Assembly: GCA_944391485.1 (NCBI GenBank)
Contig: CALXTQ010000009.1
Span: 65,319-129,318 of the forward strand
Direction of reading: 5' to 3'
Source of the DNA: an uncultured Alphaproteobacteria bacterium
GTDB taxonomy: Bacteria; Pseudomonadota; Alphaproteobacteria; RF32; CAG-239
DNA: 64,000 bases
Under the pieces are notes generated by a model. The model was given only the letters and a program-made list of their open reading frames with translations, made no database searches and was not told the DNA's origin. The translations under genes and the position numbers were made by a program. Below are positions 16,959 through 27,777 of this stretch, piece after piece (positions within the stretch are counted from its first letter, which is position 1; every line of letters starts with the position of its first letter).

Positions 16959-17885
16959 ATGGCATTAAGGAAAGTTGTCATTATCGCCGGACCGACGGCA
17001 TCTGGAAAATCGCAACTGGCGGTCGATGTTGCCCGCGCCTGCCGCGGCGTTGTGGTTAATGCCGATTCAATGCAGGTTTATCCCGATACGCCGGTTCTGT
17101 CGGCAATTCCGTCCGCAGCCGAGAGAGGCGGAATAGAACATTGTCTGTATGGCGTGTTTCCGAGTTCGAAAAACGGAACCGTCGTCGAATGGCTGATGTT
17201 GGCAGCCGGGGAAATCCGCCGGATTTGGAGCGAAGACAAATTGCCGGTCGTCTGTGGCGGTACAGGACTGTATATTGACAATCTGATTAACGGAACGACG
17301 CCAATACCCGAGGCTGAGCCGGAGATCAGGCATAAGGTGGCTGAAGCCGCGGCTGCGGAGGGAATACCGGCGCTGCATGCCAGACTCTTGACTGTCGATG
17401 CCGTAACGGCCGACAGGTTGAGTCCGAACGACAGCACACGGGTCAAAAGGGCGCTGGAGGTTTTTTATCAGACAGGCGTACCGCTGTCGGTCTGGTATCG
17501 GCGGCCAATGGTCCAGAAATTGCCGGAAGCCGAATTTGTCACGTTGAAAATTTTGCCGCCGATGACAGAACTGGACGAGCGTTGTGCCCGGCGTTTTGAC
17601 AAGATGATGGCGGCCGGTGCCTTGGACGAGGTTCGGCGGCTGAAGGCCATGAATCTGCCGGCTTCTCTGCCGGCGATGAAAGCGCTCGGCGTACCGGAAC
17701 TGCTTGATTTTCTGAATGGCAATCGTTCGTTGGAGGAAGCTGTCGGTCTGGCAAAACTGCATACCCGCCAGTATGCCAAGCGTCAACGCACCTGGTTTAA
17801 AAACAAGCTGGCGACGGACGTGGTTTTGAACGTGTGCTATCAGGGGGCGGAAAATATTATTTTTGATGTTAAAAAACGATTATAG
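16959..17885 (+). CDS. miaA: tRNA dimethylallyltransferase
   Basis: MiaA prenylates the N6 of adenine 37 in tRNAs that read codons starting with U. The P-loop GPTASGKSQLA (11-21), the substrate strand NADSMQVY (34-41), VCGGTGLYIDNLINGT, and the C-terminal KLHTRQYAKRQRTWFKN are all canonical. It follows ddl by 33 nt. Confidence 0.95.
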   Translation: MALRKVVIIAGPTASGKSQLAVDVARACRGVVVNADSMQVYPDTPVLSAIPSAAERGGIEHCLYGVFPSSKNGTVVEWLMLAAGEIRRIWSEDKLPVVCGGTGLYIDNLINGTTPIPEAEPEIRHKVAEAAAAEGIPALHARLLTVDAVTADRLSPNDSTRVKRALEVFYQTGVPLSVWYRRPMVQKLPEAEFVTLKILPPMTELDERCARRFDKMMAAGALDEVRRLKAMNLPASLPAMKALGVPELLDFLNGNRSLEEAVGLAKLHTRQYAKRQRTWFKNKLATDVVLNVCYQGAENIIFDVKKRL

Positions 17886-17888
17886 CGC

Positions 17889-17917
17889 TTGCACAAAAGC
17901 CAATATGGTTATAAAAA
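17889..17917 (+). promoter_or_regulatory. Candidate promoter of mreB
   Basis: TTGCAC at 17889-17894 and TAAAAA at 17912-17917 with a 17-bp spacer; both boxes are imperfect. Confidence 0.4.
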
Positions 17918-17939
17918 ACAAGATAATACTAAATTCTGA

Positions 17940-19004
<1,065 letters not shown>

Positions 19005-19143
19005 GACCGGCCGGCAGGGCGGCGGAACTGTTTGCTGGCGCAAGTCCGGAAATATTTTCGGATTTTCTGCCGGAGAAAAGGGAAGCTGCCGCTGCCGTCC
19101 GTTTTTTATGTTTCGGGTATTTCTTTGTATCGGGTAAAACGGA

Positions 19144-20019
19144 ATGAAACGGCGCAAGGTTTTATTTATTCATCTCAGTCAGATCCGGCTTCTGGCCAAA
19201 AAATTTGCGATCGTCATTTTGTTTCTGACCGCGTTTGTCATGATGCTTATCAATAAAACGGATACAGTTATTATTGAAAAAACCTCCTCTATGGCAACGG
19301 ATATCGTCAGCCCGGTTATTGACGTGTTGGTGATTCCGGCGCGGGCGTTGTCAGGCGTCTATGACTATTTTCGCGAGCTGCGGACGATCAGGGAAGACAA
19401 TCAGCGCCTCAGGGAAGAAAATAGAAGGCTCGAAAATGTCGAAAACCGGGCCCGGGCTCTGGAAATTGAAAACAAGCTGTTGTCAGAGCTTTTGAATTAT
19501 ACGCCGCCGCCCGAGGCAAGTTATCTGTCGGCTCGTATTATTGCCGAAGAGGGCGATGGTTTTTCCCACTCGATCATCATCTATACCGGCGGCGACAAAC
19601 CGGTGAAGAAAGGGCAGGTCGTGTTGAGCGACCGCGGAGTTATCGGGAGAATAGACCGGGTTGGGAAACTTTATTCCAAAGTTATCCTGATTACCGATAT
19701 TAACTCCAAAATTCCGGTTATGGTTGAGCGGACCAGAGTTCGCGGCATTTTGAGCGGAGACAACACATCTGTTCCGAAAATGGTGTTTATTCCCCTGTCG
19801 GCCGAGTTGACCGTCGGCGACAGAATCGTTACTTCCGGCGTTGCCGGAACTTTTCCGCCGGGGCTACCGATCGGCAAAATTAGTTCTATTGACAAGGGCG
19901 CCGTCAAGATTAAGCCTTTCGGAAATCTGGATCGGTTGGAATATGTTAAAATAGTCGATTACGGTTTGGATGATATCTTCTATGAAAATGGTTCAGAGCG
20001 GGCGGACGGTACGGAATGA
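19144..20019 (+). CDS. mreC: Rod-shape protein MreC
   Basis: One membrane anchor (residues ~15-36), a coiled coil (~75-115) and the double beta-barrel with the conserved GVISSNGRVVG-like GVIGRIDRVGKLYSKVILITD and the LPIGKISSI ending. MreC is a periplasmic scaffold that activates PBP2-RodA. A 139-bp spacer separates it from mreB. Its TGA overlaps the ATG of mreD (ATGA). Confidence 0.92.
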   Translation: MKRRKVLFIHLSQIRLLAKKFAIVILFLTAFVMMLINKTDTVIIEKTSSMATDIVSPVIDVLVIPARALSGVYDYFRELRTIREDNQRLREENRRLENVENRARALEIENKLLSELLNYTPPPEASYLSARIIAEEGDGFSHSIIIYTGGDKPVKKGQVVLSDRGVIGRIDRVGKLYSKVILITDINSKIPVMVERTRVRGILSGDNTSVPKMVFIPLSAELTVGDRIVTSGVAGTFPPGLPIGKISSIDKGAVKIKPFGNLDRLEYVKIVDYGLDDIFYENGSERADGTE

Positions 20020-20534
20020 GCGAAGAGTGGAGCGAAAATCTGACTCAGTATCTGCAACGGCTTCTGCCGCTGCTGACGTCGGTTTTGTTGATTTTTATTT
20101 CCTATATTCCTCTGGAGTTGCCTTTTTCTAGCAACGTCAGACCTGCAGTTGCCCTGATCTGCGCGTTTTTCTGGTTGTTGACCAGACCCGATGTCTTTAA
20201 TCTGCTGTCAGTATATCTGCTGGGGCTGACGGAAGATATTATTTCTTCGGCGCCTTTCGGTTCTAATGTGTTTGCTCTGTTAATCATGTATGTTCTGGTA
20301 ACTAATCTGGCCAAATATTTCAATGCAAAGCCCTTTATTATCATTTGGTCCGGCTTTGCGTTGCTGGCTTTTGTTTCTTTTTTCAGCCGTTGGCTGATGG
20401 TTTCTGTTTATTACAGTCAGTTCCTACCGGTATTTTCGGTCTTTTTCAGTTTTTTGTCGACTGTGGCATTTTATCCTATTTTGAGCCTGATTAATGTTTT
20501 TGTTCAAAATAGGCTTATGACGGATGAGGTGTAG
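20016..20534 (+). CDS. mreD: Rod-shape protein MreD
   Basis: A 172-residue membrane protein with five or six hydrophobic helices, of the MreD type (ALICAFFWLLTRPDVFN and LLGLTEDIISSAPFGSNVF are family features). MreD works with MreC in the elongasome. Both ends overlap or nearly overlap its neighbours. Confidence 0.88.
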   Translation: MSEEWSENLTQYLQRLLPLLTSVLLIFISYIPLELPFSSNVRPAVALICAFFWLLTRPDVFNLLSVYLLGLTEDIISSAPFGSNVFALLIMYVLVTNLAKYFNAKPFIIIWSGFALLAFVSFFSRWLMVSVYYSQFLPVFSVFFSFLSTVAFYPILSLINVFVQNRLMTDEV

Positions 20535-20535
20535 T

Positions 20536-22368
20536 ATGAACCGCGACAACGACAAAGGCAAGGTCCTCATTCGCCGCTCGCTGATTATGGCGTTCGGAAA
20601 GTTCTTTTTGCTGATGGTTATTATCGGGAGGCTGTATTATCTTCAGGTTTATCAGGCCGACCGCTATAAGACTCTTGCCGACGAAAACCGCATTTCCACT
20701 CGGCTTCTGATTCCGCCGCGCGGCATTATTTATGACAGAAACGGTGAAATGATTGCCAGAAATGAGCAGAACTTTCAGGCGCTGATAGTGGCGGAACAGA
20801 CGCCCAATGTGCAGGAAACGCTTGATGCCTTTAAAAAAATTATGCCTTTGAGCGAGGCTGAGGAAGAGCGGATAAAGAAAGAACTGAAGCGGAAAAGAAG
20901 CTTTGTTCCGATAAAAATCCGCGATAATCTGAGCTGGGAGGAGGTTTCAAAAATCCAGCTGCATGCGCCGGATCTGCCCGGCATAGTTATTGATGAAGGC
21001 CTGACCAGATATTATCCCTACGGCGAGAGCATGGCTCATGTTTTGGGTTATGTGTCGTCTGTGTCTGAAAAGGACGTGAAGGACGATCCGTTGCTTGAGG
21101 TTCCCGGGTTTAAAATCGGAAAATCGGGTATTGAAAAACTTTTTGAAAAAGATCTGCGCGGGGAAAGTGGCAACCTGCGTCTGGAGGTTAATGCCTACGG
21201 GCGCATTATGAAAGAAATCGAGAAAATTGACGGTATTCCCGGAAAGGATATTGAACTGACGCTTGATGCCAGACTGCAGAAAAAAGCCTATGATCTGTTT
21301 GGCGAGGAGAGCGGTGCGGCCGTGGTTCTGGATGTGCATACCGGGGAAATCCTAACTTTTGTTTCCGCGCCGTCGTTTGATCCGAATCTGATGACAAAGG
21401 GGCTGAACAATGAACAATGGCAGGCTCTGGTTAGCAATGAAAGAAACCCATTGTCCGACAAGGCGATTTCCGGCCTTTATTCTCCCGGTTCCACTTTCAA
21501 AATGGTGGTTGCCCTTGCCGCGCTGGAAGCCGGCATTATTAAACCGGATACCAGAAGTTTCTGCGCCGGCAAAATGTTTTTGGGCAACCATGCTTTTCAC
21601 TGCTGGAAAAAGGTTGGGCACGGATATATCAATGTTGTTGAGGCGCTGCAGCATTCCTGCGATATTTTCTTTTACGAAACGGCTCAAAAGCTGGGGATCG
21701 AAAAAATTGCTGCCATGGCCAGAAGGTTTGGTCTGGGCAGCCGCGTCGGCATTGGTTTTGACAACGAAAAAGCCGGGCTGATTCCGGATAAAGAGTGGAA
21801 GCTTAAACGGTTCGGCGAACCCTGGCAGATGGGAGAAAGCCTTATCTCTGGCATCGGACAGGGCTATATTCTGACAACGCCGCTGCAGCTGGTTACGATG
21901 ATGGCGCGGCTGGTCAACGGCGGTTACGAAGTCAGGCCGACGTTTATTAAAGTTTCCGAGCAAGAACGCAGTCAGATTAAGAAGATAAACGTTTCCAGAG
22001 AAAATCTGGAGCTTTTGAAAGAAGGGATGTTTAATGTTGTCAATAAGCCGGGCGGTACGGCTTATTGGTCGCAGTTTAATTACAACGGTCAGAGAATGGG
22101 CGGTAAAACGGGAACTACGCAGGTTCGGCGCATTACGATGAAGGAACGCCAGACCGGTATTCTGAAAGAAGAGGAACTGCCCTGGAGGCTGCGTAATCAT
22201 GCCCTGTTTGTGGGTTATGCTCCGGCAGATAATCCGAAATATGCCGTTGTGGTTATTGTTGAGCACGGCGGTGGCGGATCTTCAGTGGCCGCGCCGATGG
22301 CTTCAAAAATTCTTAAGGAGGCGGTTATGCTTGATCCGACCAAAGAAGCCGTTGATTCCAGACAATGA
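20536..22368 (+). CDS. mrdA: Penicillin-binding protein 2 (elongation transpeptidase)
   Basis: A class B PBP: one N-terminal membrane helix, the pedestal domain with RLLIPPRGIIYDRNGEMIARN, and the transpeptidase domain with active-site SPGSTFKMV (SxxK), the SxN-type HSCDIFFYE, and KTG in GGKTGTTQ. The Asp in place of Asn in the second motif is usual for PBP2. I prefer the ATG at 20536; GAGGTG just upstream sits in the end of mreD. It is the cross-linking partner of RodA. Confidence 0.94.
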   Translation: MNRDNDKGKVLIRRSLIMAFGKFFLLMVIIGRLYYLQVYQADRYKTLADENRISTRLLIPPRGIIYDRNGEMIARNEQNFQALIVAEQTPNVQETLDAFKKIMPLSEAEEERIKKELKRKRSFVPIKIRDNLSWEEVSKIQLHAPDLPGIVIDEGLTRYYPYGESMAHVLGYVSSVSEKDVKDDPLLEVPGFKIGKSGIEKLFEKDLRGESGNLRLEVNAYGRIMKEIEKIDGIPGKDIELTLDARLQKKAYDLFGEESGAAVVLDVHTGEILTFVSAPSFDPNLMTKGLNNEQWQALVSNERNPLSDKAISGLYSPGSTFKMVVALAALEAGIIKPDTRSFCAGKMFLGNHAFHCWKKVGHGYINVVEALQHSCDIFFYETAQKLGIEKIAAMARRFGLGSRVGIGFDNEKAGLIPDKEWKLKRFGEPWQMGESLISGIGQGYILTTPLQLVTMMARLVNGGYEVRPTFIKVSEQERSQIKKINVSRENLELLKEGMFNVVNKPGGTAYWSQFNYNGQRMGGKTGTTQVRRITMKERQTGILKEEELPWRLRNHALFVGYAPADNPKYAVVVIVEHGGGGSSVAAPMASKILKEAVMLDPTKEAVDSRQ

Positions 22369-22379
22369 GAGTATGAGAC

Positions 22380-23519
22380 ATGTACAGAGCCTATGAAACG
22401 AGTTTTCGCAATCAGTCGCTGAGTATCAAGGAAAAACTGTTTAATCTGAGTTTTTCTTATCTTTTATTTATCGTTATTCTGGCGGGAATCGGTATTACGA
22501 TGCTGTATTCCGCCGCTAACGGCAGCTGGAGCCCCTGGGCCCTGAACCAGCTGATTCGTTTCGGCATCGGTTTTGTCGTTATGCTGGTTTTGGCTCTGAC
22601 GGATATTCGCATTTTTATGCGTTATGCCTATGTTTTTTATTTCTTGACGCTGATTTTGCTGATTGTGGTTGAGGTAACCGGACATATCGGCATGGGTGCG
22701 CAGCGTTGGATTAATTTTGGATTTTTTAAGCTTCAGCCTTCCGAACTAATGAAAATTGCTATGGTTTTGGTTTTGGCGCGCTATTTTCATACTTCGTCGC
22801 TGCAAAGTATTGAAAGCATCAGGGGAATTATCGCGCCGCTGCTTATGGCACTGTTTCCCGCCGTGTTGATTATTTTGCAGCCAGATTTGGGAACGGCTTT
22901 GATGCTGATGTTTACGACCGGCGCCATTTTCTTTGTAGTTGGTGTGCAGTTATGGAAATTCGGCGTTTTGATTTTGGGTGCCTTTGTCTCTATGCCGATT
23001 GCTTGGCATTTTCTGCACGATTATCAGCAAAACCGTATTCTGACTTTTTTGAATCCGGAAAGAGATCCGCTTGGGTCCGGCTACCATATCATTCAGTCCA
23101 AAATCGCGCTGGGGTCGGGCGGTATTTTTGGCAAGGGTTTTCTTAAGGGAACGCAGAGCCACCTTAATTTTCTGCCGGAAAAACATACCGACTTTATTTT
23201 TACCATGCTGTCAGAGGAATTTGGCATGGTCGGCGCCGTTTTGATCGTTATTCTGAATTTGCTGATTTTGATTTACAGCTATTCTTTTGCGCTTAAGAGC
23301 ACCAGTTATTTCGGAAAATTGGTCGCCATCGGGCTGGCAACCAACTATTTTATGTATGTTTTCATCAATATGGCGATGGTACTGGGACTGATTCCCGTGG
23401 TTGGTATCCCGCTGCCGTTGATTTCTTACGGCGGAACGGTCATGCTGTCGATTATGGCTTCTTTCGGAATTATCATGTCTGTCCATATCAACCATAATGT
23501 TCAGATGGGCAAGGATTAA
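22380..23519 (+). CDS. rodA: Peptidoglycan glycosyltransferase RodA
   Basis: A SEDS-family polytopic protein (about 10 helices) that polymerises lipid II during elongation. Diagnostic strings are GMGAQRWINFGFFKLQPSEL, the catalytic loop Asp region PDLGTALML, SHLNFLPEKHTDFIFTMLSEEFG and VVGIPLPLISYGGTVMLSIM. It is the last gene of the rod-shape cluster and is followed by a strong terminator. Confidence 0.95.
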   Translation: MYRAYETSFRNQSLSIKEKLFNLSFSYLLFIVILAGIGITMLYSAANGSWSPWALNQLIRFGIGFVVMLVLALTDIRIFMRYAYVFYFLTLILLIVVEVTGHIGMGAQRWINFGFFKLQPSELMKIAMVLVLARYFHTSSLQSIESIRGIIAPLLMALFPAVLIILQPDLGTALMLMFTTGAIFFVVGVQLWKFGVLILGAFVSMPIAWHFLHDYQQNRILTFLNPERDPLGSGYHIIQSKIALGSGGIFGKGFLKGTQSHLNFLPEKHTDFIFTMLSEEFGMVGAVLIVILNLLILIYSYSFALKSTSYFGKLVAIGLATNYFMYVFINMAMVLGLIPVVGIPLPLISYGGTVMLSIMASFGIIMSVHINHNVQMGKD

Positions 23520-23537
23520 TCAGTGTCTGTCCTGAAA

Positions 23538-23563
23538 AAAAGAGCCGGGGGGCCGGCTCTTTT
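23538..23563. terminator. Terminator after rodA, also usable from the minus strand
   Basis: AAAAGAGCCGG (23538-23548) pairs with 23553-23563 around a GGGG loop, with A-run before and T-run after. Confidence 0.88.
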
Positions 23564-23571
23564 AAGCGCTT

Positions 23572-25143
23572 TTATCTTTCAACGCGCTCAATATGTTCCG
23601 GCAACAGCCCCTTAATAACAAGTTTGTGCTCCGGCAGCTGTTTCTGTTCGGCGGTGCTTTCTTCGCGGGATGGTTTCTTTTCTGTATCCGCCCGCTCTTC
23701 CTGTTGTCTGAGTTCTTCTTTATGCTGCAGTATTTTTTCTTTGCTTTTTTCCCGGTTGTTGTAAAGCAGCAACTCTTTTCTGGCTTCGGGAGGAAGTTTT
23801 TGAATATGCGGAGCATTGAAGTCTATTTTTTCCGGTGCGCCTTTCAGCATCAAACCGTGTTGCAGGGCCGCCGCCAGAAGTTTGTCGCGGAACTGGGGTG
23901 TTTTAATATCCTTAAACTCAATGATTTCTATTCCGTTCAGTTTGGCATCTCTGACAATCTGATAAAAATAGTCATATTCGCTTTGGCTCGGCATGCCGAC
24001 ATTGACATTTCCGGAATTGTCGTCTTTGGAGATGACATAGCTGGTGCCGGTGTCTTCCGGCTTTTCCCGCTGCAGCTCCGGCGACGGCGAGATGTTGACG
24101 ATGATTTCGGCAGGGCTTTTTATCTCGCTTTTCAGCGTCCGTTTCGGCTTTCCGTCCTTGCCTTTTTCTTCGTCGCACCAGTTTTGAAGAGGTTTTATCC
24201 AGCTTTCCGCCCAGGAAACTTCCGCCTCGTCGATTTTGAGAGGAACGATGTCTGCCGCCTGTTCCTGAATTTTTTGCGGAAAGGCGGTTTCGCCGACGGT
24301 TACCAGTTTTCTGCTGCAGCCGGAATTTTCCGTCTGAGGGGTTTCTCTGCTTATGAAAGGTTTCAGCTCTTCATCGCTCAACGGGCCGCCGTTCGCAATA
24401 AAGGCTTGAGCCAAAGCCTTGCGTCTGCCGATCTGATATCCTTTGTCCAGAAGTTCCTGGCAGTACTGGTGGAATCTTTCATCCACGGAAACCGTTTGTC
24501 CGGCTGCGCCGTTATCAGTTTTCTCAGAGACAGAGTCTTTGGGTGTTTTTTCGCGTCTGGCCGCAGTTTGAAAAGCAGATTTGCCGTGGTTGACTCTCTT
24601 CTTTCTAACAACGCCTTCAGGCAGGTTATCCCAGTCAATGCCGCCGGTGGTTGAGTTGAAAATCTCAAACAGTTTTTCTTTGTCAAGAATCTTGTACATC
24701 CGCGCTGTTCTGCCTCTTATCAGGCGGGCAAATTTTTCTTCTTGCGTCAGATATTTTTTCTTTTTGGCGGGTGATTGCTCTCTGTTGTTTGGGCGGGAGG
24801 CCGTCATTGTTTCGGAATGCGCGGGGTGTCTTTCGGTGTTGGCGGTCCGGCCATCGCCGTTTTGCGGAACAGTATCCTTTTTTTCTTCGTCCTCAAAGGT
24901 TTCTTTCAATTGGGAAAGCTTGTCTTTCCAGTCGATAGGCGCTTTTTCTTTTTTGTCGTCGGCAGACGGTTTGCCGGAAGAAGACAGGTTCATTTTTACG
25001 GCCTGTTCCGGCGTGAGCATGCCGCGTCTTGAAATATAAGTCTTTTTCAGCTTATCAATATCTTTAATGTCTCCGCCGCGGTTTCGGATTTCTGCGATAA
25101 ATTCGTCAAACAGGTAGTCATTTTCTTTGTTTTTTAATGCCAT
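23572..25143 (-). CDS. Hypothetical charged multidomain protein, possible LPD7-like segment
   Basis: 523 residues, strongly Lys/Glu-rich, with no signal or membrane helix and long low-complexity linkers. One ordered part near residues ~395-445 (DAKLNGIEIIEFKDI, then FRDKLLAAALQHGLMLKG) resembles the LPD7-type module found at the ends of plasmid relaxases and primases; this is a weak pattern match. The N-terminal ~45 residues and a segment around LDKGYQIGRRKALAQAFIANGG also look folded. I do not recognise the whole protein. It may relate to the VirD4-like ATPase, but only the shared style suggests that. It stands alone between two terminators or gaps. Confidence 0.5.
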   Translation of the reverse strand: MALKNKENDYLFDEFIAEIRNRGGDIKDIDKLKKTYISRRGMLTPEQAVKMNLSSSGKPSADDKKEKAPIDWKDKLSQLKETFEDEEKKDTVPQNGDGRTANTERHPAHSETMTASRPNNREQSPAKKKKYLTQEEKFARLIRGRTARMYKILDKEKLFEIFNSTTGGIDWDNLPEGVVRKKRVNHGKSAFQTAARREKTPKDSVSEKTDNGAAGQTVSVDERFHQYCQELLDKGYQIGRRKALAQAFIANGGPLSDEELKPFISRETPQTENSGCSRKLVTVGETAFPQKIQEQAADIVPLKIDEAEVSWAESWIKPLQNWCDEEKGKDGKPKRTLKSEIKSPAEIIVNISPSPELQREKPEDTGTSYVISKDDNSGNVNVGMPSQSEYDYFYQIVRDAKLNGIEIIEFKDIKTPQFRDKLLAAALQHGLMLKGAPEKIDFNAPHIQKLPPEARKELLLYNNREKSKEKILQHKEELRQQEERADTEKKPSREESTAEQKQLPEHKLVIKGLLPEHIERVER

Positions 25144-25297
25144 TGTCCTTCTCCGCCATTTATTTAACTGACTTTAATTTAACACAAAAAATATTTTTTG
25201 TCTATTTTTTATTGCTGGTTAGCGCGTGGAGCGTTTCATCGGCGAGATATGTTGTTTGTTGAGAAAACAGTATGTCTTGCGATGGGTGTGCCGGCCT

Positions 25298-26017
25298 TTA
25301 ACCTAGGATTTTTCTTAATTGCTCCGGGTGTTCCGCCAGTAGATAGGGATTGCACTTTTTCTCTTCGCCGAGAGTTACGGGACCGGCCGGCAGTCCTTTG
25401 CGGAGGCGGTCCTGAGCTTTTTTCAGATAGTGTTGCAGATCGGGACTGTCCGAGTTCAGGTACAGGGCAAAATCGGCGCCTCCCATTGTGTATTCGTGTC
25501 CGGGATAGAAAAGCGTATCGTCCGGAAGATTTTTTATTTTTTCAAGAGAGGAGAACATTTGTTCCATTGTGCCTTCGAAAAGTCCGCCGATGCAGAGATT
25601 GAACAGCGTATCGCCGGTAAACAGGGCTTTGTCGTCGGGAAAATACCATAAGATATGGCCGATGGTGTGGCCGTCGGCGCGAATGATTTCCGCCCGGCTC
25701 TGACCAAGCATGAAACTGTCTCCGTCCCGGACTTCAATGTCCAGGCCGGGAATGCGGCGGCTGTCGGCGGCAGCACCGACGACTCTGGCGCCAAAGGTTT
25801 CTTTCATCTGCAAGTTGGCGTCGGTATGGTCGAAATGATGATGCGTGTTAAACACGTATTGCGGCGTTAGTCCGAGTTCCTTACAACGGCGGACAATCGG
25901 CGCGCTTTCGGACGGATCGATAACCGCGGTTATGCCGGTCTCTTTATCGGTAAGAAGATAAGAATAGTTGTCCATGACGCCGGCGCGGCACAAAACTGTT
26001 TCTATTTTCAGACTCAT
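25298..26017 (-). CDS. gloB: Hydroxyacylglutathione hydrolase-like metallo-beta-lactamase protein (glyoxalase II)
   Basis: The metal site THHHFDHTDAN, the middle His in DGHTIGHILWYF, the bridging Asp in LFTGDTLFNLCIGG and the final His in FYPGHEYT are all in place. Glyoxalase II hydrolyses S-lactoylglutathione to D-lactate and glutathione. The usual THHHxDHxGGN has Thr-Asp in place of Gly-Gly, a small change. At 239 residues it is slightly short, ending soon after the AEHPEQLRK helix. Start is set by GGAGGT 5 nt upstream. It follows the HD-GYP gene by 18 nt. Confidence 0.85.
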   Translation of the reverse strand: MSLKIETVLCRAGVMDNYSYLLTDKETGITAVIDPSESAPIVRRCKELGLTPQYVFNTHHHFDHTDANLQMKETFGARVVGAAADSRRIPGLDIEVRDGDSFMLGQSRAEIIRADGHTIGHILWYFPDDKALFTGDTLFNLCIGGLFEGTMEQMFSSLEKIKNLPDDTLFYPGHEYTMGGADFALYLNSDSPDLQHYLKKAQDRLRKGLPAGPVTLGEEKKCNPYLLAEHPEQLRKILG

Positions 26018-26035
26018 TTTACCTCCGTGGGAATT

Positions 26036-27715
26036 TTATAAATAATCGTCCGGATTTATTTCATCAATCTGCTGCGGAGAAATATATTGTTCTGCATAAT
26101 CCTGATATACTTTGCTTGTTATGAAAACCTTGTAAAGATCGGGATCGATATGGCCGTTTTCTTTCATCTTTTTCATTATGGACAGAACTTCGGACAGCTT
26201 TTTAGGTTCCTTATACGGGCGGTCGTTGGCTGTCAGGGCTTCGAAGATATCGGCGATAGCCATGATTTTGGCGGGAATGGACATTTCGTCTCCGGTCAGA
26301 CCGTTCGGATATCCCTTGCCGTCAACCCGCTCATGGTGGGCGCCGGCATATTCGACAACTTTTGAAAGTTCCTTGGGAAAAGGCAGAGCCTTGAGCATGT
26401 CTATCGTTACCACGATATGTTCGTTGATTTTATCGCGCTCTTCCTTGTTGATTGTGCCGCTGCGAATTTCCAGATTGTACAATTCGCCCCGGTTATACTG
26501 GCCGAAGATATGATCCGGACGGTTTTGGAGCAGGTTTTCCATGCTGGGCTGCTCGTAGGTCTGGGGGTCGGGAACATTGTCGCGTTCCGCCCAGGAAAGC
26601 CCAAGCATCCGGTTGAAGTAACGGGTAAATTTAATCTGGGAAATTTCTTCCAGACGGGCGATGTCGTCGTCTGTCAGCGGGGTGTCGCCGGTGTTGCAGG
26701 CCGCCACAAACGCAAAGTCGTCTTCGAGTTTTTTGACTTTGGCAACATATTCTGCCTGCAGGTTTTCTTTGCTGTCGGTGTCGGCGAGACGCTTTTTCAG
26801 GTATTCTATATGTGCGTCGCGGCGCAAAAGCTCAAAGCGGTTGCGGATTTCGTGGATACGGTTGTAAATCGTTTCCAGTTTGGTGGCTTTGTCAACAATA
26901 TATTCGGGCGTGGTTACTTTGCCGCAGTCGTGAAGCCAGGAGGCAATATGCAGCGCGTACCAATCTTCGCTGCTCATTTCGAAATTGCGCAGCGGACCGC
27001 TGTCTTCCTGCACGGCTGCCGTAGCAAGCATCCGGGCGATGACGGGGACGCGCTGGCAGTGAGCGCCGGTATAGGGAGATTTTGCGTCAATGGCGCGGGC
27101 AAGCACTTCAATAAAGGATTCCAGCAGCTGCCCGTAAGATTCCGTCAGACTACGGTTTTCTAGAACAAGACCGGCTAAGGCACAGATTGACTGGACAGTT
27201 TTTTGGGCTTCCGAATTGAAAGTGATGTTTTTTCCATAATTGTCAACCGGATTTATGAACTGGGCAATGCCGACAATGTCGTTTTTGCGGTTGATAACCG
27301 GCAGAGTCAGAGCCGAGATGGTCCGGTAACCGTTATCGTCATCATAATTGGCGAAAAAGGTGTTGTCTGTGTCGGCCGCGGCATAAATATTGGGGGCGTT
27401 TATTATTTCACGGTTGAAGTAACACTGCTCAACGAAGGATTTATTTTTTTTTGTACGCTGTTCGGGCAGGTAGACAACGGGCATGAAAGACTGATTGTCT
27501 GAACCTCTGTGGCTGAGACGCAGGCTGATATTGTAGCTGTAATCGAGGCTCAGAAAACTGTCGTCGCTGATACCGTAAAAAAAGCCGCAGTCTGCTCCGC
27601 AGGCCGCGCCGGCCGTGTCCATTATCTTTTCAATAAGGACGGTGTGGTCTTTTTCGCTCAGGAGCAATAAGTTCAGATTGAGCAAATCTGCTAATATGTC
27701 AGCGTCTGATGCCAA
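26036..27715 (-). CDS. GAF/HD-GYP cyclic-di-GMP phosphodiesterase
   Basis: An N-terminal GAF domain (residues ~10-190) is followed by an HD-GYP domain with SWLHDCGK and HHERVDGKGYPNGL. HD-GYP proteins hydrolyse c-di-GMP with a bi- or trinuclear iron site. Between HDCGK and the HHE motif lies ~140 residues, starting with KLETIYNRIHEIRNRFELL; this insertion marks a known subclass. The reading frame has no ATG near its start: TTG at 27715, with GGGA 9-10 nt upstream, is the most likely start. A promoter and a palindrome lie just upstream. Confidence 0.85.
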   Translation of the reverse strand: MASDADILADLLNLNLLLLSEKDHTVLIEKIMDTAGAACGADCGFFYGISDDSFLSLDYSYNISLRLSHRGSDNQSFMPVVYLPEQRTKKNKSFVEQCYFNREIINAPNIYAAADTDNTFFANYDDDNGYRTISALTLPVINRKNDIVGIAQFINPVDNYGKNITFNSEAQKTVQSICALAGLVLENRSLTESYGQLLESFIEVLARAIDAKSPYTGAHCQRVPVIARMLATAAVQEDSGPLRNFEMSSEDWYALHIASWLHDCGKVTTPEYIVDKATKLETIYNRIHEIRNRFELLRRDAHIEYLKKRLADTDSKENLQAEYVAKVKKLEDDFAFVAACNTGDTPLTDDDIARLEEISQIKFTRYFNRMLGLSWAERDNVPDPQTYEQPSMENLLQNRPDHIFGQYNRGELYNLEIRSGTINKEERDKINEHIVVTIDMLKALPFPKELSKVVEYAGAHHERVDGKGYPNGLTGDEMSIPAKIMAIADIFEALTANDRPYKEPKKLSEVLSIMKKMKENGHIDPDLYKVFITSKVYQDYAEQYISPQQIDEINPDDYL

Positions 27716-27746
27716 ATTTTTTTATCCCGTCAGCTACAAAAAGGGT

Positions 27747-27768
27747 CGTATATCGCACAAGATATACG
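27747..27768. repeat. Inverted repeat in the leader of the HD-GYP gene
   Basis: CGTATATC (27747-27754) and GATATACG (27761-27768) form a perfect 8-bp dyad with a 6-nt centre, between the promoter and the start codon. It may be an operator. Confidence 0.55.
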
Positions 27769-27777
27769 CATTAGCAT

